Positions 9,794 through 18,847 of a stretch of DNA of 64,000 bases are shown here, one piece after another (within the stretch, counting starts at the first letter, position 1; every line of letters starts with the position of its first letter). The notes beneath the pieces are model-generated. The model was not told the origin of the DNA and ran no database searches. It worked only from the letters and a program-made list of their open reading frames with translations. Location: the NCBI RefSeq assembly GCF_000725495.1, contig NZ_KL647039.1, forward strand, positions 86,287-150,286. Reading direction: 5' to 3'. The position numbers and the translations under genes were made by a program. The DNA is from Streptomyces aureus. GTDB taxonomy: Bacteria; Actinomycetota; Actinomycetes; Streptomycetales; Streptomycetaceae.

Positions 9794-10678
9794 TCAGCCG
9801 GCAAGGATCTCGCGCGCCAGCTTGGCCGTCTCGGTCGGCGTCTTGCCGACCTTGACGCCCGCGGCCTCGAGGGCCTCCTTCTTCGCGGCGGCCGTGCCGG
9901 AGGAGCCGGAGACGATGGCGCCGGCGTGGCCCATGGTCTTGCCCTCGGGCGCGGTGAAGCCGGCGACGTAACCGACGACCGGCTTCGTCACGTTGGCCTT
10001 GATGAAGTCGGCCGCGCGCTCCTCGGCGTCGCCGCCGATCTCGCCGATCATGACGATCAGGTCGGTGTCGGGGTCGGCCTCGAACGCGGCGAGCGCGTCG
10101 ATGTGCGTCGTACCGATGACCGGGTCGCCACCGATGCCGACGGCGGACGAGAAGCCGATGTCACGGAGCTCGTACATCATCTGGTACGTCAGCGTGCCGG
10201 ACTTCGAGACCAGGCCGATGCGGCCCGGCTTCGTGATGTCGCCCGGGATGATGCCGGCGTTGGACTGGCCCGGGGTGATGAGACCGGGGCAGTTCGGGCC
10301 GATGATGCGGGTCTTGTTGCCCTTCGACTTCGCGTACGCCCAGAAGGCGGCGGAGTCGTGGACGGCGATGCCCTCGGTGATGACGACCGCGAGGGGGATC
10401 TCCGCGTCGATCGCCTCGACCACGGCGGCCTTGGCGAAGGCCGGCGGCACGAAGAGGACGGACACGTTGGCGCCGGTCTTCTCCATGGCCTCGGCGACCG
10501 TGCCGAAGACGGGGATCTCGTTGCCGTCGATGTCGACGGAGGTGCCCGCCTTGCGCGGGTTCACGCCACCGACGATGTTCGTCCCGTCCGCGAGCATGAG
10601 CTTGGTGTGCTTCATACCCGTGGCACCGGTCATGCCCTGGACGATGACCTTGCTGTCCTTGTTGAGGAAGATAGCCAT
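9794..10678 (-). CDS. sucD: succinate-CoA ligase (ADP/GDP-forming) alpha subunit SucD
   Basis: 294 residues. Forms a complex with SucC to interconvert succinyl-CoA and succinate with substrate-level phosphorylation in the TCA cycle. The N-terminal CoA-binding Rossmann domain ([16 protein letters not shown], about 8-24) and the C-terminal ligase domain with the phosphorylated histidine in the GHAGAIVSG motif are visible. The ATG start lies 21 bases after the sucC stop, so sucC-sucD form one leftward operon, terminated by the hairpin at 9730-9779. Confidence 0.97.
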   Translation of the reverse strand: MAIFLNKDSKVIVQGMTGATGMKHTKLMLADGTNIVGGVNPRKAGTSVDIDGNEIPVFGTVAEAMEKTGANVSVLFVPPAFAKAAVVEAIDAEIPLAVVITEGIAVHDSAAFWAYAKSKGNKTRIIGPNCPGLITPGQSNAGIIPGDITKPGRIGLVSKSGTLTYQMMYELRDIGFSSAVGIGGDPVIGTTHIDALAAFEADPDTDLIVMIGEIGGDAEERAADFIKANVTKPVVGYVAGFTAPEGKTMGHAGAIVSGSSGTAAAKKEALEAAGVKVGKTPTETAKLAREILAG

Positions 10679-10699
10679 GGCTGTTTAGTCCCTCGTCCC

Positions 10700-11878
10700 T
10701 TACTTCGCAGCCGCGAGCTCGGCGGCCTTGTCGGCCGCGCCGTCCATGGTGTCCACGCGCTGGACCAGCGGGTGGTTGGCGTCCGACAGGATCTGACGAC
10801 CCAGCTCGGCGTTGTTGCCGTCCAGACGCACGACCAGCGGCTTGGTGACTTCCTCGCCCTTGTCGGCGAGCAGCTGCAGCGCCTGGACGATGCCGTTGGC
10901 GACCTCGTCACAGGCGGTGATGCCACCGAAGACGTTGACGAACACGGACTTGACGTCCGGGTCGCCGAGGATGATCTCCAGGCCGTTCGCCATGACCGCG
11001 GCGGAGGCGCCGCCGCCGATGTCGAGGAAGTTGGCGGGCTTGACGCCACCGTGGTTCTCACCGGCGTACGCGACGACGTCCAGGGTGCTCATGACGAGAC
11101 CCGCGCCGTTGCCGATGATGCCGACCTCGCCGTCGAGCTTGACGTAGTTGAGGTTCTTGGCCTTGGCGGCGGCCTCGAGGGGGTTGGCGGCCGCGTGGTC
11201 GACCAGCGCCTCGTGGTCGGGCTGACGGAACTCGGCGTTCTCGTCCAGCGACACCTTGCCGTCGAGGGCGATGACCTTGCCGGAGGCGACCTTGGCGAGC
11301 GGGTTCACCTCGACGAGGAGGGCGTCCTCCTTGATGAAGGTGTCCCACAGCGTCACCAGGATCTCGGCCACCTGGTCGGCGACCTCGGCCGGGAACTTCG
11401 CCTGGGCGACGATCTCACGGGCCTTCTCGATCGACACGCCTTCGTTGGCGTCGACCGGCACCTTCGCGAGGGCGTCGGGGTTCTCCTCCGCGACGACCTC
11501 GATCTCCACGCCGCCCTGGACGGACGCCATGGCGAGGAAGGTGCGGTTCGTGCGGTCGAGGAGGTACGAGACGTAGTACTCCTCGACGATCTCGGGCGCG
11601 GTCTCGGCGATCATCACCTTGTGGACCGTGTGGCCCTTGATGTCCATGCCGAGGATGTCCGTCGCGCGGGCGACGGCCTCGTCCGGGGTGGCGGCGAGCT
11701 TGACGCCGCCGGCCTTGCCACGGCCACCGACCTTCACCTGGGCCTTGACGACGGACTTGCCGCCAAGACGCTCGGTCGCCTCGCGGGCTGCCTCAGGCGT
11801 GTCGATGACTTCACCGGCCAGCACCGGTACACCGTGCTTGGCGAAGAGGTCCCTCGCCTGGTACTCGAACAGGTCCAC
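10700..11878 (-). CDS. sucC: succinate-CoA ligase (ADP-forming) beta subunit SucC
   Basis: 392 residues, normal length. The N-terminal ATP-grasp domain ([34 protein letters not shown]) binds nucleotide and the C-terminal CoA-ligase domain carries the GGI(T)ACD-type phosphohistidine-contact region ([15 protein letters not shown]). Start GTG at 11878 gives the standard N-terminus, with AGGGACGG upstream. First gene of the sucCD operon. Confidence 0.97.
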   Translation of the reverse strand: MDLFEYQARDLFAKHGVPVLAGEVIDTPEAAREATERLGGKSVVKAQVKVGGRGKAGGVKLAATPDEAVARATDILGMDIKGHTVHKVMIAETAPEIVEEYYVSYLLDRTNRTFLAMASVQGGVEIEVVAEENPDALAKVPVDANEGVSIEKAREIVAQAKFPAEVADQVAEILVTLWDTFIKEDALLVEVNPLAKVASGKVIALDGKVSLDENAEFRQPDHEALVDHAAANPLEAAAKAKNLNYVKLDGEVGIIGNGAGLVMSTLDVVAYAGENHGGVKPANFLDIGGGASAAVMANGLEIILGDPDVKSVFVNVFGGITACDEVANGIVQALQLLADKGEEVTKPLVVRLDGNNAELGRQILSDANHPLVQRVDTMDGAADKAAELAAAK

Positions 11879-12283
11879 GCGCGTCCGTCCCTATCAGTGA
11901 TCTCGCGGTTCGTTGGATGCGTGGGCGTGCCGCGAAGGGCAACGTGACGTCCGCTGTCACAAGGGAGGCGCACACGGTGTCCGAGAGCGCGGCATGTCCG
12001 TCTCGCAGGTTATCGCCGTGGGGCACGGGACCCTAAATCGCAGCTCACACGACAGCGGTGATACCTGTCACAGAACGGGCCCCGGACCGGCCCTCACCAG
12101 GCCGGGGAGCGCCCCGTGAGGCCCCCTGAGCAGCCGCTGAGGGCTCCGCACGGCCCGACGGACCCCCCGGGGCGGTCCGGCCGGCCGGGGCGCGGGAGCC
12201 CGTCCTGGCGGATCCGGGGACTTTCGTCCGTCCGAGTTCGCGAACCGTCCCGAACCGGCCCTCTCCGGTCAGGACGGAAACGC
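11879..12283. other. intergenic region upstream of sucC
   Basis: 405 bases with no supported gene. It holds the sucCD promoter (no clear -35/-10 assigned) and the end of the leftward MoxR operon. Open frames crossing it are antisense shadows. A modestly A/T-rich stretch (12005-12070) is the likeliest promoter site. Confidence 0.55.
12245..12277 (-). terminator. possible terminator of the MoxR-DUF5682-VWA operon
   Basis: An imperfect hairpin (CCGTCC 12245-12250 with GGACGG 12272-12277, then an internal loop and a second short helix) lies 7-39 bases after the VWA gene stop. It is moderately convincing only. Confidence 0.4.
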
Positions 12284-13447
12284 TCACGCCGTGTCCGGCA
12301 CCGGCAGCGGCCGCTTCTCGATCGCCGCGGCCATCACCTCGGGGAAGAGATCGGGTGTGCAGGCGAAGGCGGGCGCGCCGAGTGCCGCGAGCGCCGCCGC
12401 GTGCTCGCGGTCGTACGCGGGCGCTCCCTCGTCGGACAGCGCGAGCAGCGCCACGAACTGCACCCCGGACGCCTTCATCGCCGCGACCCGCTTCAGCATC
12501 TCGTCCCGGATCCCGCCCTCGTAGAGGTCGCTGATGAGGACGACGACCGTGTCGGCCGGTCTGGTGATCTGCGACTGGCAGTAGGCGAGCGCCCGGTTGA
12601 TGTCCGTGCCGCCGCCGAGCTGGGTGCCGAAGAGGACGTCGACCGGGTCGTCGAGCTGATCCGTGAGGTCGACGACGGCCGTGTCGAAGACGACGAGCCG
12701 GGTGGCGATGGACCGCATCGACGCCAGCACCGCGCCGAACACGGAGGCATAGACGACGGACGCCGCCATCGACCCCGACTGGTCGATGCAGAGGACGACC
12801 TCCTTCTTCACGGACTGCGAGGCCCGTCCGTAGCCGATGAGCCGCTCGGGCACGACCGTGCGGTACTCGGGCAGGTAGTGCTTCAGGTTGGCCGCGATCG
12901 TGCGGTTCCAGTCGATGTCGTGGTGGCGGGGCCTGCTGATGCGGGCGCTGCGGTCGAGGGCGCCGGTGAGCGTGGCCCGGGTGCGGGTGGCGAGCTTCTT
13001 CTCCAGGTCCTCCACGACCTTGCGCACGACGGCCCGCGCGGTCTCCTTCGTCGTCTCCGGCATGGCCTTGTTGAGGGAGAGGAGGGTGCCCACCAGATGC
13101 ACGTCGGCCTCCACGGCCTCCAGCATCTCGGGCTCCAGGAGCAGCGAGGAGAGCCCGAGCCGGTCGATGGCGTCCCGCTGCATCACCTGGACGACGGAGG
13201 AGGGGAAGTAGGTCCGGATGTCGCCGAGCCAGCGCGCGACCGACGGCGCGGACGCCCCGAGCCCCGCCGAACGGTCCCGTCCGGACCGCCCGCCGTCCCC
13301 CTTTCCGTAGAGCGCGGTCAGGGCACCGTCCATCGCGGCGTCCCGGCCGGAGAGCGCGCGTCCGGTGCCGTCCGCCTCGTCGCCGCCGAGCACCAGCCGC
13401 CATCGCCGCAGCCGCTCGTCCCCCACGGTCACCGCCGCCTCGGTCAT
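12284..13447 (-). CDS. VWA domain protein (CoxE-like), third gene of the MoxR operon
   Basis: 387 residues. The N-terminal ~195 residues are helical (RWRLVLGG...LSSLLLEPEMLEAVE) and the C-terminal half is a von Willebrand factor A fold with an intact MIDAS metal site: Asp222-x-Ser224-x-Ser226 (DQSGSM), then a GGGTDIN threonine and LISDLYEGG aspartate. VWA proteins of this kind partner with MoxR AAA+ ATPases as in CoxD/CoxE and NorQ/NorD, where the pair remodels or inserts metal into a client. The ATG start overlaps the DUF5682 stop by four bases (ATGA), so the stoichiometry is probably coupled. The client is unknown. Confidence 0.9.
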   Translation of the reverse strand: MTEAAVTVGDERLRRWRLVLGGDEADGTGRALSGRDAAMDGALTALYGKGDGGRSGRDRSAGLGASAPSVARWLGDIRTYFPSSVVQVMQRDAIDRLGLSSLLLEPEMLEAVEADVHLVGTLLSLNKAMPETTKETARAVVRKVVEDLEKKLATRTRATLTGALDRSARISRPRHHDIDWNRTIAANLKHYLPEYRTVVPERLIGYGRASQSVKKEVVLCIDQSGSMAASVVYASVFGAVLASMRSIATRLVVFDTAVVDLTDQLDDPVDVLFGTQLGGGTDINRALAYCQSQITRPADTVVVLISDLYEGGIRDEMLKRVAAMKASGVQFVALLALSDEGAPAYDREHAAALAALGAPAFACTPDLFPEVMAAAIEKRPLPVPDTA

Positions 13448-16092
13448 GGAGCCATCCTCACGAGATCGTCTTCGCTGTCGCTGTGGCTGTCGCTGTCTCT
13501 GTGGCTGTCGGCGCCGGTGCTGCCGCTGTCCGCGCGGGTGCTGTCGCTGTCCGCGCGGGTGCCGGGTCCGGTGTGCGCGTCGTTGTCGGTACCGGTCCCG
13601 GTGTGCGCGTCCCCGTCGCCGGTACCGGAGTGGGTGCCGGTCACGGTCCCGGTGTGCGGGTCGGTCTCGGTGTCGGTGGTGCCGGGCTCGCCGTCGGGAT
13701 CGCCCAGCCCCAGCAGCAGGCTCAGCAGCGGCAGGACCGCGTCGGCGCGGCCGGTGTCGAGGTCGGGGGCGAAACCGGGCAGGCCCGAGCCGGTCGCCTC
13801 GGCGTTCGTCCGCGGGGCGGGGCCGCGCCGGACGAGCTCGCCCAGGGTCCTGCGCACGCCCGGCTCGTACGCCGAGAACGTGCGGCGCAGCAGCGGCAGG
13901 ACGTCCGTGAACGCCTCCGCCGGCACCCCGGTGAGCCAGGTGTCCACCAGGGCGAGCAGCCGCTCGTCGTGCACGAGCAGCATGCCGCCGCCGGAGCCTC
14001 CCCCGACGAATCCCTCGATCCACGCGGCCCCGTCCGCCGGTTCCGTCCCCGGCGACAGGGCGAGGCCCATGAGCCGTGCGGCCTCCTCCTGCGCCAGTTC
14101 CCCCTCGTCGAGGAGCAGCCGGACCGCCCGGCCCGCGACCACCCCCGGCACGGTGTCCCGCGCGGCGAGCACCCGCAGCACCGCGTGCCAGCGGCCCCGG
14201 ACGCCGCCGGCCCCCGCGGCCCCCTCGGTCGCCTCCGCCAGGAGTCCCACCGCTCCATGGACGGCCTCGACGTGACCGCGCATCTCGACGGCGGCGTCGC
14301 CGTCGAGGGCGGCGCAGGCCGGCGGAAGACCGACGAAGATCCGTTCGGCGAGACCGGCCGCGACGCCGGCGAGGGCACGGGTGTCCGTGCCGCGCACGTC
14401 GCCGTAGCGCAAGGAGCGGACGAGGGCGGGCAGTGCCTGGGCGAGATGGCCCACGTCCGTGTCGAGGGCGGCCCGGTCGGCGAGCACCCGCATCACCACG
14501 GGCAGCGCGTCCGGCAGCTCGGCGAGCAGACAGCGCTCGGCGAGTGCCGTGACCTCCGCGAGCGCGGGCGCGCCGACGGCGTCCGCCTCGGCCCTGGCCG
14601 TGGCCGCGGCCAGGACCGTCGTGCCCCACACCCCGGCCTCGGCGACCCGCACCGAGAGCTCCGGCTCCCAGCGCAGCCGCCAGGTCTCGCGGAAGGTTCC
14701 CGTGCTGCCGCGGGACACCACGGGCTCCCCCCACGCGATGCCCAGGAGCCGCAGCCGGTGCAGCAGGGTGCTGCGCGCCGCGTCGGTCTCCTTGCGCAGG
14801 TCGAGCTCGATCTCCCGCTCCAGCGGCTCGGGCTTGAGCCGGAGGCGCCGCTGCGCCTGGGCCAGGTCCCGCTGCAACGGCACGGCCGGAGCGGATTCCG
14901 GCACCTCCCCGAGCACCTCGCCGACCACGAGCCGGTCGCGCACCAGGTCGAGGGGGACGTCCGAGCCCTCGCACATCACGGCGCGGACGGCGTCGGTGGT
15001 CTCGGTGAGCCCCGGCAGCGGGCGGCCGCGCATCGCGGCGAGCGTGCCGGCCAGCCGCACAGCCTCGATGACGTGGGCCGAGGACACGCCCCGGTCCTCG
15101 TCGCGCAGGAGCCGGGCGACCTTGGTCATCCACCGCTCGACCGGCCGGTCGGGGGCGCTGAACAGATGGCCGTACCAGCCCGGAGAATCGATGCCCGCCC
15201 CGTACCCGCTGGCGCGGGACAGCCGGCGGTGCGTCCAGGGCACCCAGGTGAGCTGGACCTTGGCCTTGGGCAGTCCCTTGAGGAGCGCCCGGTCGGCGCC
15301 GACGGTGGCCCGCCGCCGCAGTGCCGGCACGTGCCAGGCTCCGCACACCACGGCCACGTCGTCGGCGAACTCCCGCTGTGCCGCCCGGATCCGGAGCCGC
15401 ATGTACGCCTCGCGCACCGGGTCCCGCTTGTGCCCCCCGTCCCCGTACGCCTCGCGGAGCGAGGTCATGGCCTCCTCCAGGACGGCGAACGGCGCGAACG
15501 GGTCGTCCGCGGCGGGCCCCCGGTGCTCGACGACGTCCTCCCACCAGCGCTCGGGGTCGTCGTAACCGGCCGTCTCGGCGAGCACCGCGAGGGGGTCGAT
15601 CCGCACGGCGGCCGCCTCGTCGGGGGGAGGCGCGGAGTCACCGGCCGGGGGCACGGCGCCGGCGGGCGCGTCCACCGGGCCGTCCTGCCCGGGGTCCGTC
15701 CCCTCGCTCTCCGGGGCCAGGGTGTGGGCGGCCGGAAGGTCGATGAAGCGGGCCTCCACCCCGTGCTCCAGGGCCCACCGGATCGCCACCCATTCCGGGG
15801 AGAACTCGGCCAGCGGCCAGAAGGCCGAGCGTCCGGGCTCGTCCGTGACATGGGCGAGCAGGGCCACGGGGGGCCGCATCTCCTTGTCGGCGGCGAGCGG
15901 TACGAGGGCGTCCGCCTCGGGCGGTCCCTCGATCAGCACGACCCGGGGCGCCGCCGCGTCCAGCGCCGCCCGTACGGCCCGCGCCGACCCGGGTCCGTGG
16001 TGCCGCACCCCGAGCAGCAGCGGCCCCGGGCCGCGGCCCCCCGCTCCGGCCCCCGGCGCGGGCGGGGGACCTGCGCCCGGTCCGGCGCTCAC
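13444..16092 (-). CDS. DUF5682 family protein
   Basis: 882 residues from a GTG whose first bases overlap the MoxR stop (GTGA). DUF5682 proteins are large and uncharacterised and are found almost only beside MoxR, VWA and SWIM genes. The N-terminus has the family's LLLGVRHHGPGSARAV segment (about residues 25-42) and an early VVLIEGPPEAD strand. The middle is largely helical and no known catalytic motif could be recognised. The final ~75 residues are a low-complexity Asp/Thr/Ser/Gly/His tail encoded by simple-sequence DNA, unlike the body of the protein. Context suggests it is an adaptor or the client-binding component of the MoxR-VWA machine. Confidence 0.88.
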   Translation of the reverse strand: MSAGPGAGPPPAPGAGAGGRGPGPLLLGVRHHGPGSARAVRAALDAAAPRVVLIEGPPEADALVPLAADKEMRPPVALLAHVTDEPGRSAFWPLAEFSPEWVAIRWALEHGVEARFIDLPAAHTLAPESEGTDPGQDGPVDAPAGAVPPAGDSAPPPDEAAAVRIDPLAVLAETAGYDDPERWWEDVVEHRGPAADDPFAPFAVLEEAMTSLREAYGDGGHKRDPVREAYMRLRIRAAQREFADDVAVVCGAWHVPALRRRATVGADRALLKGLPKAKVQLTWVPWTHRRLSRASGYGAGIDSPGWYGHLFSAPDRPVERWMTKVARLLRDEDRGVSSAHVIEAVRLAGTLAAMRGRPLPGLTETTDAVRAVMCEGSDVPLDLVRDRLVVGEVLGEVPESAPAVPLQRDLAQAQRRLRLKPEPLEREIELDLRKETDAARSTLLHRLRLLGIAWGEPVVSRGSTGTFRETWRLRWEPELSVRVAEAGVWGTTVLAAATARAEADAVGAPALAEVTALAERCLLAELPDALPVVMRVLADRAALDTDVGHLAQALPALVRSLRYGDVRGTDTRALAGVAAGLAERIFVGLPPACAALDGDAAVEMRGHVEAVHGAVGLLAEATEGAAGAGGVRGRWHAVLRVLAARDTVPGVVAGRAVRLLLDEGELAQEEAARLMGLALSPGTEPADGAAWIEGFVGGGSGGGMLLVHDERLLALVDTWLTGVPAEAFTDVLPLLRRTFSAYEPGVRRTLGELVRRGPAPRTNAEATGSGLPGFAPDLDTGRADAVLPLLSLLLGLGDPDGEPGTTDTETDPHTGTVTGTHSGTGDGDAHTGTGTDNDAHTGPGTRADSDSTRADSGSTGADSHRDSDSHSDSEDDLVRMAP
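13452..13680 (-). repeat. simple-sequence coding repeat for the DUF5682 C-terminal tail
   Basis: Degenerate tandem repeats (GTGTGCGCGTC, GTGTCGGT, GCTGTCCGCGCGGGTGCT-type units) encode alternating Asp/Thr/Gly and Ser/Asp runs at the end of the DUF5682 protein. Such a tract is prone to length change between strains. Confidence 0.7.
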
Positions 16093-17234
16093 GCGCTCAC
16101 CTCGCGGCAGGCGCGGTAGAAGTCCTTCCAGCCGTCCCGCTCACGGACGACCGCTTCCAGGTACTCCTGCCAGATGACGCGGTCGGCCGCCGGGTCGCGC
16201 ACGACGGCGCCGAGGATGCCGGCGGCGACGTCGCCCGCCCGCAGGACACCGTCGCCGAAGTGGGCCGCCAGCGCGAGGCCGTTGGTGACGACGGAGATCG
16301 CCTCGGCCGTGGACAGGGTGCCGCTGGGCGACTTCAGCTTCGTGCGGCCGTCGGAGGTGATCCCGTCGCGCAGTTCCCGGAAGACGGTGACGACGCGGCG
16401 GATCTCGTCGATGCCGTCGGGCACGGCGGGCAGGTCGAGGGAACGGCCGATCTGGTCGACGCGGCGCGCGACGATGTCGACCTCGTCCTCCGCGCTCGCC
16501 GGCAGCGGCAGCACCACCGTGTTGAAGCGGCGGCGCAGGGCGCTGGAGAGGTCGTTGACCCCGCGGTCGCGGTCGTTGGCCGTGGCGATCAGGTTGAATC
16601 CGCGGACAGCCTGCACCTCCTGGCCCAGTTCCGGGATCGGCAGGGTCTTCTCGGACAGGATCGTGATCAGGCTGTCCTGCACGTCCGCGGGCACGCGGGT
16701 GAGCTCCTCGACGCGGGCCGTCATGCCCTCTGCCATGGCCCGCATGACCGGGCTCGGCACGAGCGCGTCCCGGCTGGGGCCGTGCGCGAGCAGCTGCGCG
16801 TAGTTCCAGCCGTACCGGATGGCCTCCTCCGGCGTTCCGGCGGTGCCCTGCACGAGCAGGGTGGAGTCGCCGCTGACCGCGGCCGCGAGGTGTTCGGACA
16901 CCCAGGTCTTCGCGGTGCCGGGCACCCCGAGCAGGAGCAGGGCCCGGTCGGTGGCGAGGGTGGTGACGGCGACCTCGACGATGCGCCGCGGCCCCACGTA
17001 CTTGGGGGTGATCACGGTGCCGTCCGGCAGGGTGCCGCCGAGCAGATAGGTGGCCACGGCCCAGGGCGACAGCAGCCAGCGCTCCGGTCGGGGCCGGTCG
17101 TCCTGGGCGGCGAGCGCGGCGAGTTCGGCGGCGAACGCGTGCTCGGCGTGCGGTCGCAGCGCCTCGCCCGGCCGGCTCTCCCCCCGCTCTCCCGCGGGTG
17201 TGTCAACGGACGTCGGTTCAACGGACACGGACAT
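16089..17234 (-). CDS. MoxR-type AAA+ ATPase
   Basis: 381 residues. The start ATG at 17234 follows GGAGGGGGACC. An upstream frame to 17369 was rejected because it runs through the divergent promoter region. Walker A is GVPGTAKT (about 103-110, Lys109). By alignment with MoxR proteins the Walker B position reads ARVEELTR, with Glu in place of the usual Asp. Sensor-1 (FNLIATANDRD) and arginine-finger-like ALRRRFNT follow. A C-terminal helical lid ends in DGWKDFYRACREVSA. MoxR ATPases act as chaperones with a VWA partner, here the protein at 12284-13447. It is the first gene of a tightly overlapping three-gene operon. Confidence 0.93.
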   Translation of the reverse strand: MSVSVEPTSVDTPAGERGESRPGEALRPHAEHAFAAELAALAAQDDRPRPERWLLSPWAVATYLLGGTLPDGTVITPKYVGPRRIVEVAVTTLATDRALLLLGVPGTAKTWVSEHLAAAVSGDSTLLVQGTAGTPEEAIRYGWNYAQLLAHGPSRDALVPSPVMRAMAEGMTARVEELTRVPADVQDSLITILSEKTLPIPELGQEVQAVRGFNLIATANDRDRGVNDLSSALRRRFNTVVLPLPASAEDEVDIVARRVDQIGRSLDLPAVPDGIDEIRRVVTVFRELRDGITSDGRTKLKSPSGTLSTAEAISVVTNGLALAAHFGDGVLRAGDVAAGILGAVVRDPAADRVIWQEYLEAVVRERDGWKDFYRACREVSA

Positions 17235-17276
17235 GCCTCGGTCCCCCTCCAGCTCGGCCGGTTCTGATCTGGTTCC

Positions 17277-17299
17277 ACCGTGCACCACACCACTGACAA
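17277..17299 (-). promoter_or_regulatory. DNA-damage (RecA-NDp/PafBC)-type promoter of the MoxR operon
   Basis: On the minus strand TTGTCAGTG (17299-17291) is followed after exactly 8 bases by CACGGT (17282-17277). This matches the actinobacterial consensus TTGTCRGTG-N8-TAnnnT with one mismatch in the -10. It reads toward the MoxR gene starting at 17234, leaving a short leader that contains GGAGG. Confidence 0.65.
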
Positions 17300-17347
17300 T
17301 CGGCGCTGACCTGCGCAGACGCGCTCGCGAAGGCCGATTGTCAGTGG
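17290..17347. repeat. perfect 15-bp inverted repeat in the divergent control region
   Basis: Arms 17290-17304 and 17333-17347 (CCACTGACAATCGGC and its complement) are separated by 28 bases. Each arm contains one outward-facing TTGTCAGTG element, so the inverted repeat equals two back-to-back activator/promoter sites for the divergent MoxR and SWIM transcription units. Confidence 0.9.
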
Positions 17348-17360
17348 CGCGTCCTACCTT
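17338..17360 (+). promoter_or_regulatory. consensus DNA-damage (RecA-NDp/PafBC)-type promoter of the SWIM gene
   Basis: TTGTCAGTG (17338-17346), 8-base spacer, TACCTT (17355-17360): a full match to TTGTCRGTG-N8-TAnnnT. The ATG of the SWIM gene begins 8 bases after the -10, so the mRNA is probably leaderless, in line with the absence of a ribosome site. Confidence 0.75.
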
Positions 17361-17367
17361 CGATCGC

Positions 17368-18723
17368 ATGACACAGCAGGCGGTGCGCTGGACGGCGGAT
17401 CAGGTGCTGGCACTGGCGCCTGACGCCGCGTCACGCAAGGCGGGGAGCAAGCTCGGCACGGCCGGACCGTGGTCGGAGGCGGGCAGCACGGAGGAGGGGA
17501 CGGTATGGGGACTGTGCAGGGGAAGCGGCAGCAAGCCGTATCAGACGGTCGTGGACATCGCGGACTCGGCGGGTCCCGCTTACAAGTGCAGTTGCCCGAG
17601 CCGGAAGTTCCCGTGCAAGCACGCGCTGGGGCTGCTGCTGCTCTGGGCGGGCGCCGACGGGGCGGTGCCGTCCGGGCAGGCGCCGGACTGGGCCGCCCAG
17701 TGGCTGGAGGGACGCCGCAGACGTGCCGAGGGCGGGAACAGCGCGGGCGGGGGATCTGGAGCCTCCTCGGCGGGTGATCCCGAGGCGGCGCGGCGCAGGG
17801 CGGAACGGCGGGCCGAGCGGATCACGGCGGGGGCGTCCGAGCTGGAGCAGCGGCTGACGGACCTGCTGCGCGGCGGCCTCGCCTCCGCCGAGCGCTCCGG
17901 TTACGGGATGTGGGAGGAGACCGCGGCCCGGATGGTCGACGCGCAGGCACCCGGTCTGGCCGCGCGGGTACGGGAGTTGGGGGCGATCCCGGCCTCGGGT
18001 CCTGGCTGGCCCGTGCGGCTGCTGGAGGAGTGCGCACTGCTGCATCTGCTCGACCAGGGCTGGCTGCGGCGCGAGCGGCTGCCGGACGGCCTGGCCGCCA
18101 CGGTCCGTTCCCGCGTCGGGCTGCCCGGTTCCGCGGACGGCCCGCCGCTGCGCGACCGCTGGCTGGTCCTCGCGCAGTACGACACGGCGGACGCCCGGCT
18201 GACGACCCGCAGGATCTGGCTGTACGGCGCCGAGTCGGGCCGCACCGCGCTGCTCCTGTCCTACGGCGCGGCGGGCCGGGCACCCGAACTGGCGCTGCCC
18301 GTGGGGCTGGCGTTCGAGGCGGAACTGTCCGCGTACCCGGGGTCCGGGCAGCTGCGGGCGGCACTGGGCGAGCGGTTCACCGCCCCCGCGCCCGCGGCGA
18401 TGCGGCCCGCGGGGCTGAGCACGGCCGAGGCCGCCGCCCGGTATGGAGAGGCCCTGAACTCCGATCCCTGGATGGGCTCCTGCCCGGTCACCCTGGAACG
18501 GGTCGTCCCCACCCCGGACGGCGGCTCCTGGCAACTCGCCGACGCGGAAGGCGAGTCGGCCCTGCCGATCACCCCCGCCGCACGGTCCCGGCCCGAACTG
18601 TGGCGCCTGGTCGCCCTGTCCGGCGGGGAGCCGGTCACGGTCTTCGGCGAGTGCGGCCACCGCGGTTTCGCCCCGCTCACGGCCTGGCCGCAGGACGGGG
18701 GCGAGGCGATACCGCTGTGCTGA
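17368..18723 (+). CDS. SWIM zinc-finger protein
   Basis: 451 residues. The SWIM metal site Cys74-x-Cys76-x6-Cys83-x-His85 (CSCPSRKFPCKH) is intact. SWIM domains bind nucleic acid or protein. The rest is a mostly helical C-terminal region of unknown fold (EQRLTDLLRGGLASAERSG and onward) that recurs in the Streptomyces SWIM proteins linked to MoxR clusters. The ATG at 17368 lies at the predicted transcription start and has no ribosome site, so translation is probably leaderless. It is co-oriented with the DUF5691 gene 124 bases downstream and divergent from the MoxR operon. Confidence 0.9.
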   Translation: MTQQAVRWTADQVLALAPDAASRKAGSKLGTAGPWSEAGSTEEGTVWGLCRGSGSKPYQTVVDIADSAGPAYKCSCPSRKFPCKHALGLLLLWAGADGAVPSGQAPDWAAQWLEGRRRRAEGGNSAGGGSGASSAGDPEAARRRAERRAERITAGASELEQRLTDLLRGGLASAERSGYGMWEETAARMVDAQAPGLAARVRELGAIPASGPGWPVRLLEECALLHLLDQGWLRRERLPDGLAATVRSRVGLPGSADGPPLRDRWLVLAQYDTADARLTTRRIWLYGAESGRTALLLSYGAAGRAPELALPVGLAFEAELSAYPGSGQLRAALGERFTAPAPAAMRPAGLSTAEAAARYGEALNSDPWMGSCPVTLERVVPTPDGGSWQLADAEGESALPITPAARSRPELWRLVALSGGEPVTVFGECGHRGFAPLTAWPQDGGEAIPLC

Positions 18724-18847
18724 CGGCGGCCGGCGCACCCGGCGCGGGCGGGGCGGTGCCGCGACGCGGCCCACGTGCCGCAGCCCACAGCCCACGACCC
18801 GTCATCTCCCGTTCCCCGCTGACGCGATCCGCAAGGAAAGGACGCTC

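Noticed and set aside
13452..13680. Direct repeats near 13.5 kb as a CRISPR array
   Set aside because: The units are short, degenerate and in frame within the DUF5682 coding sequence; there are no regular spacers.
12116..14275. 719-codon plus-strand frame over the VWA and DUF5682 genes
   Set aside because: Antisense shadow; the minus-strand genes have coupled starts and intact VWA MIDAS residues.
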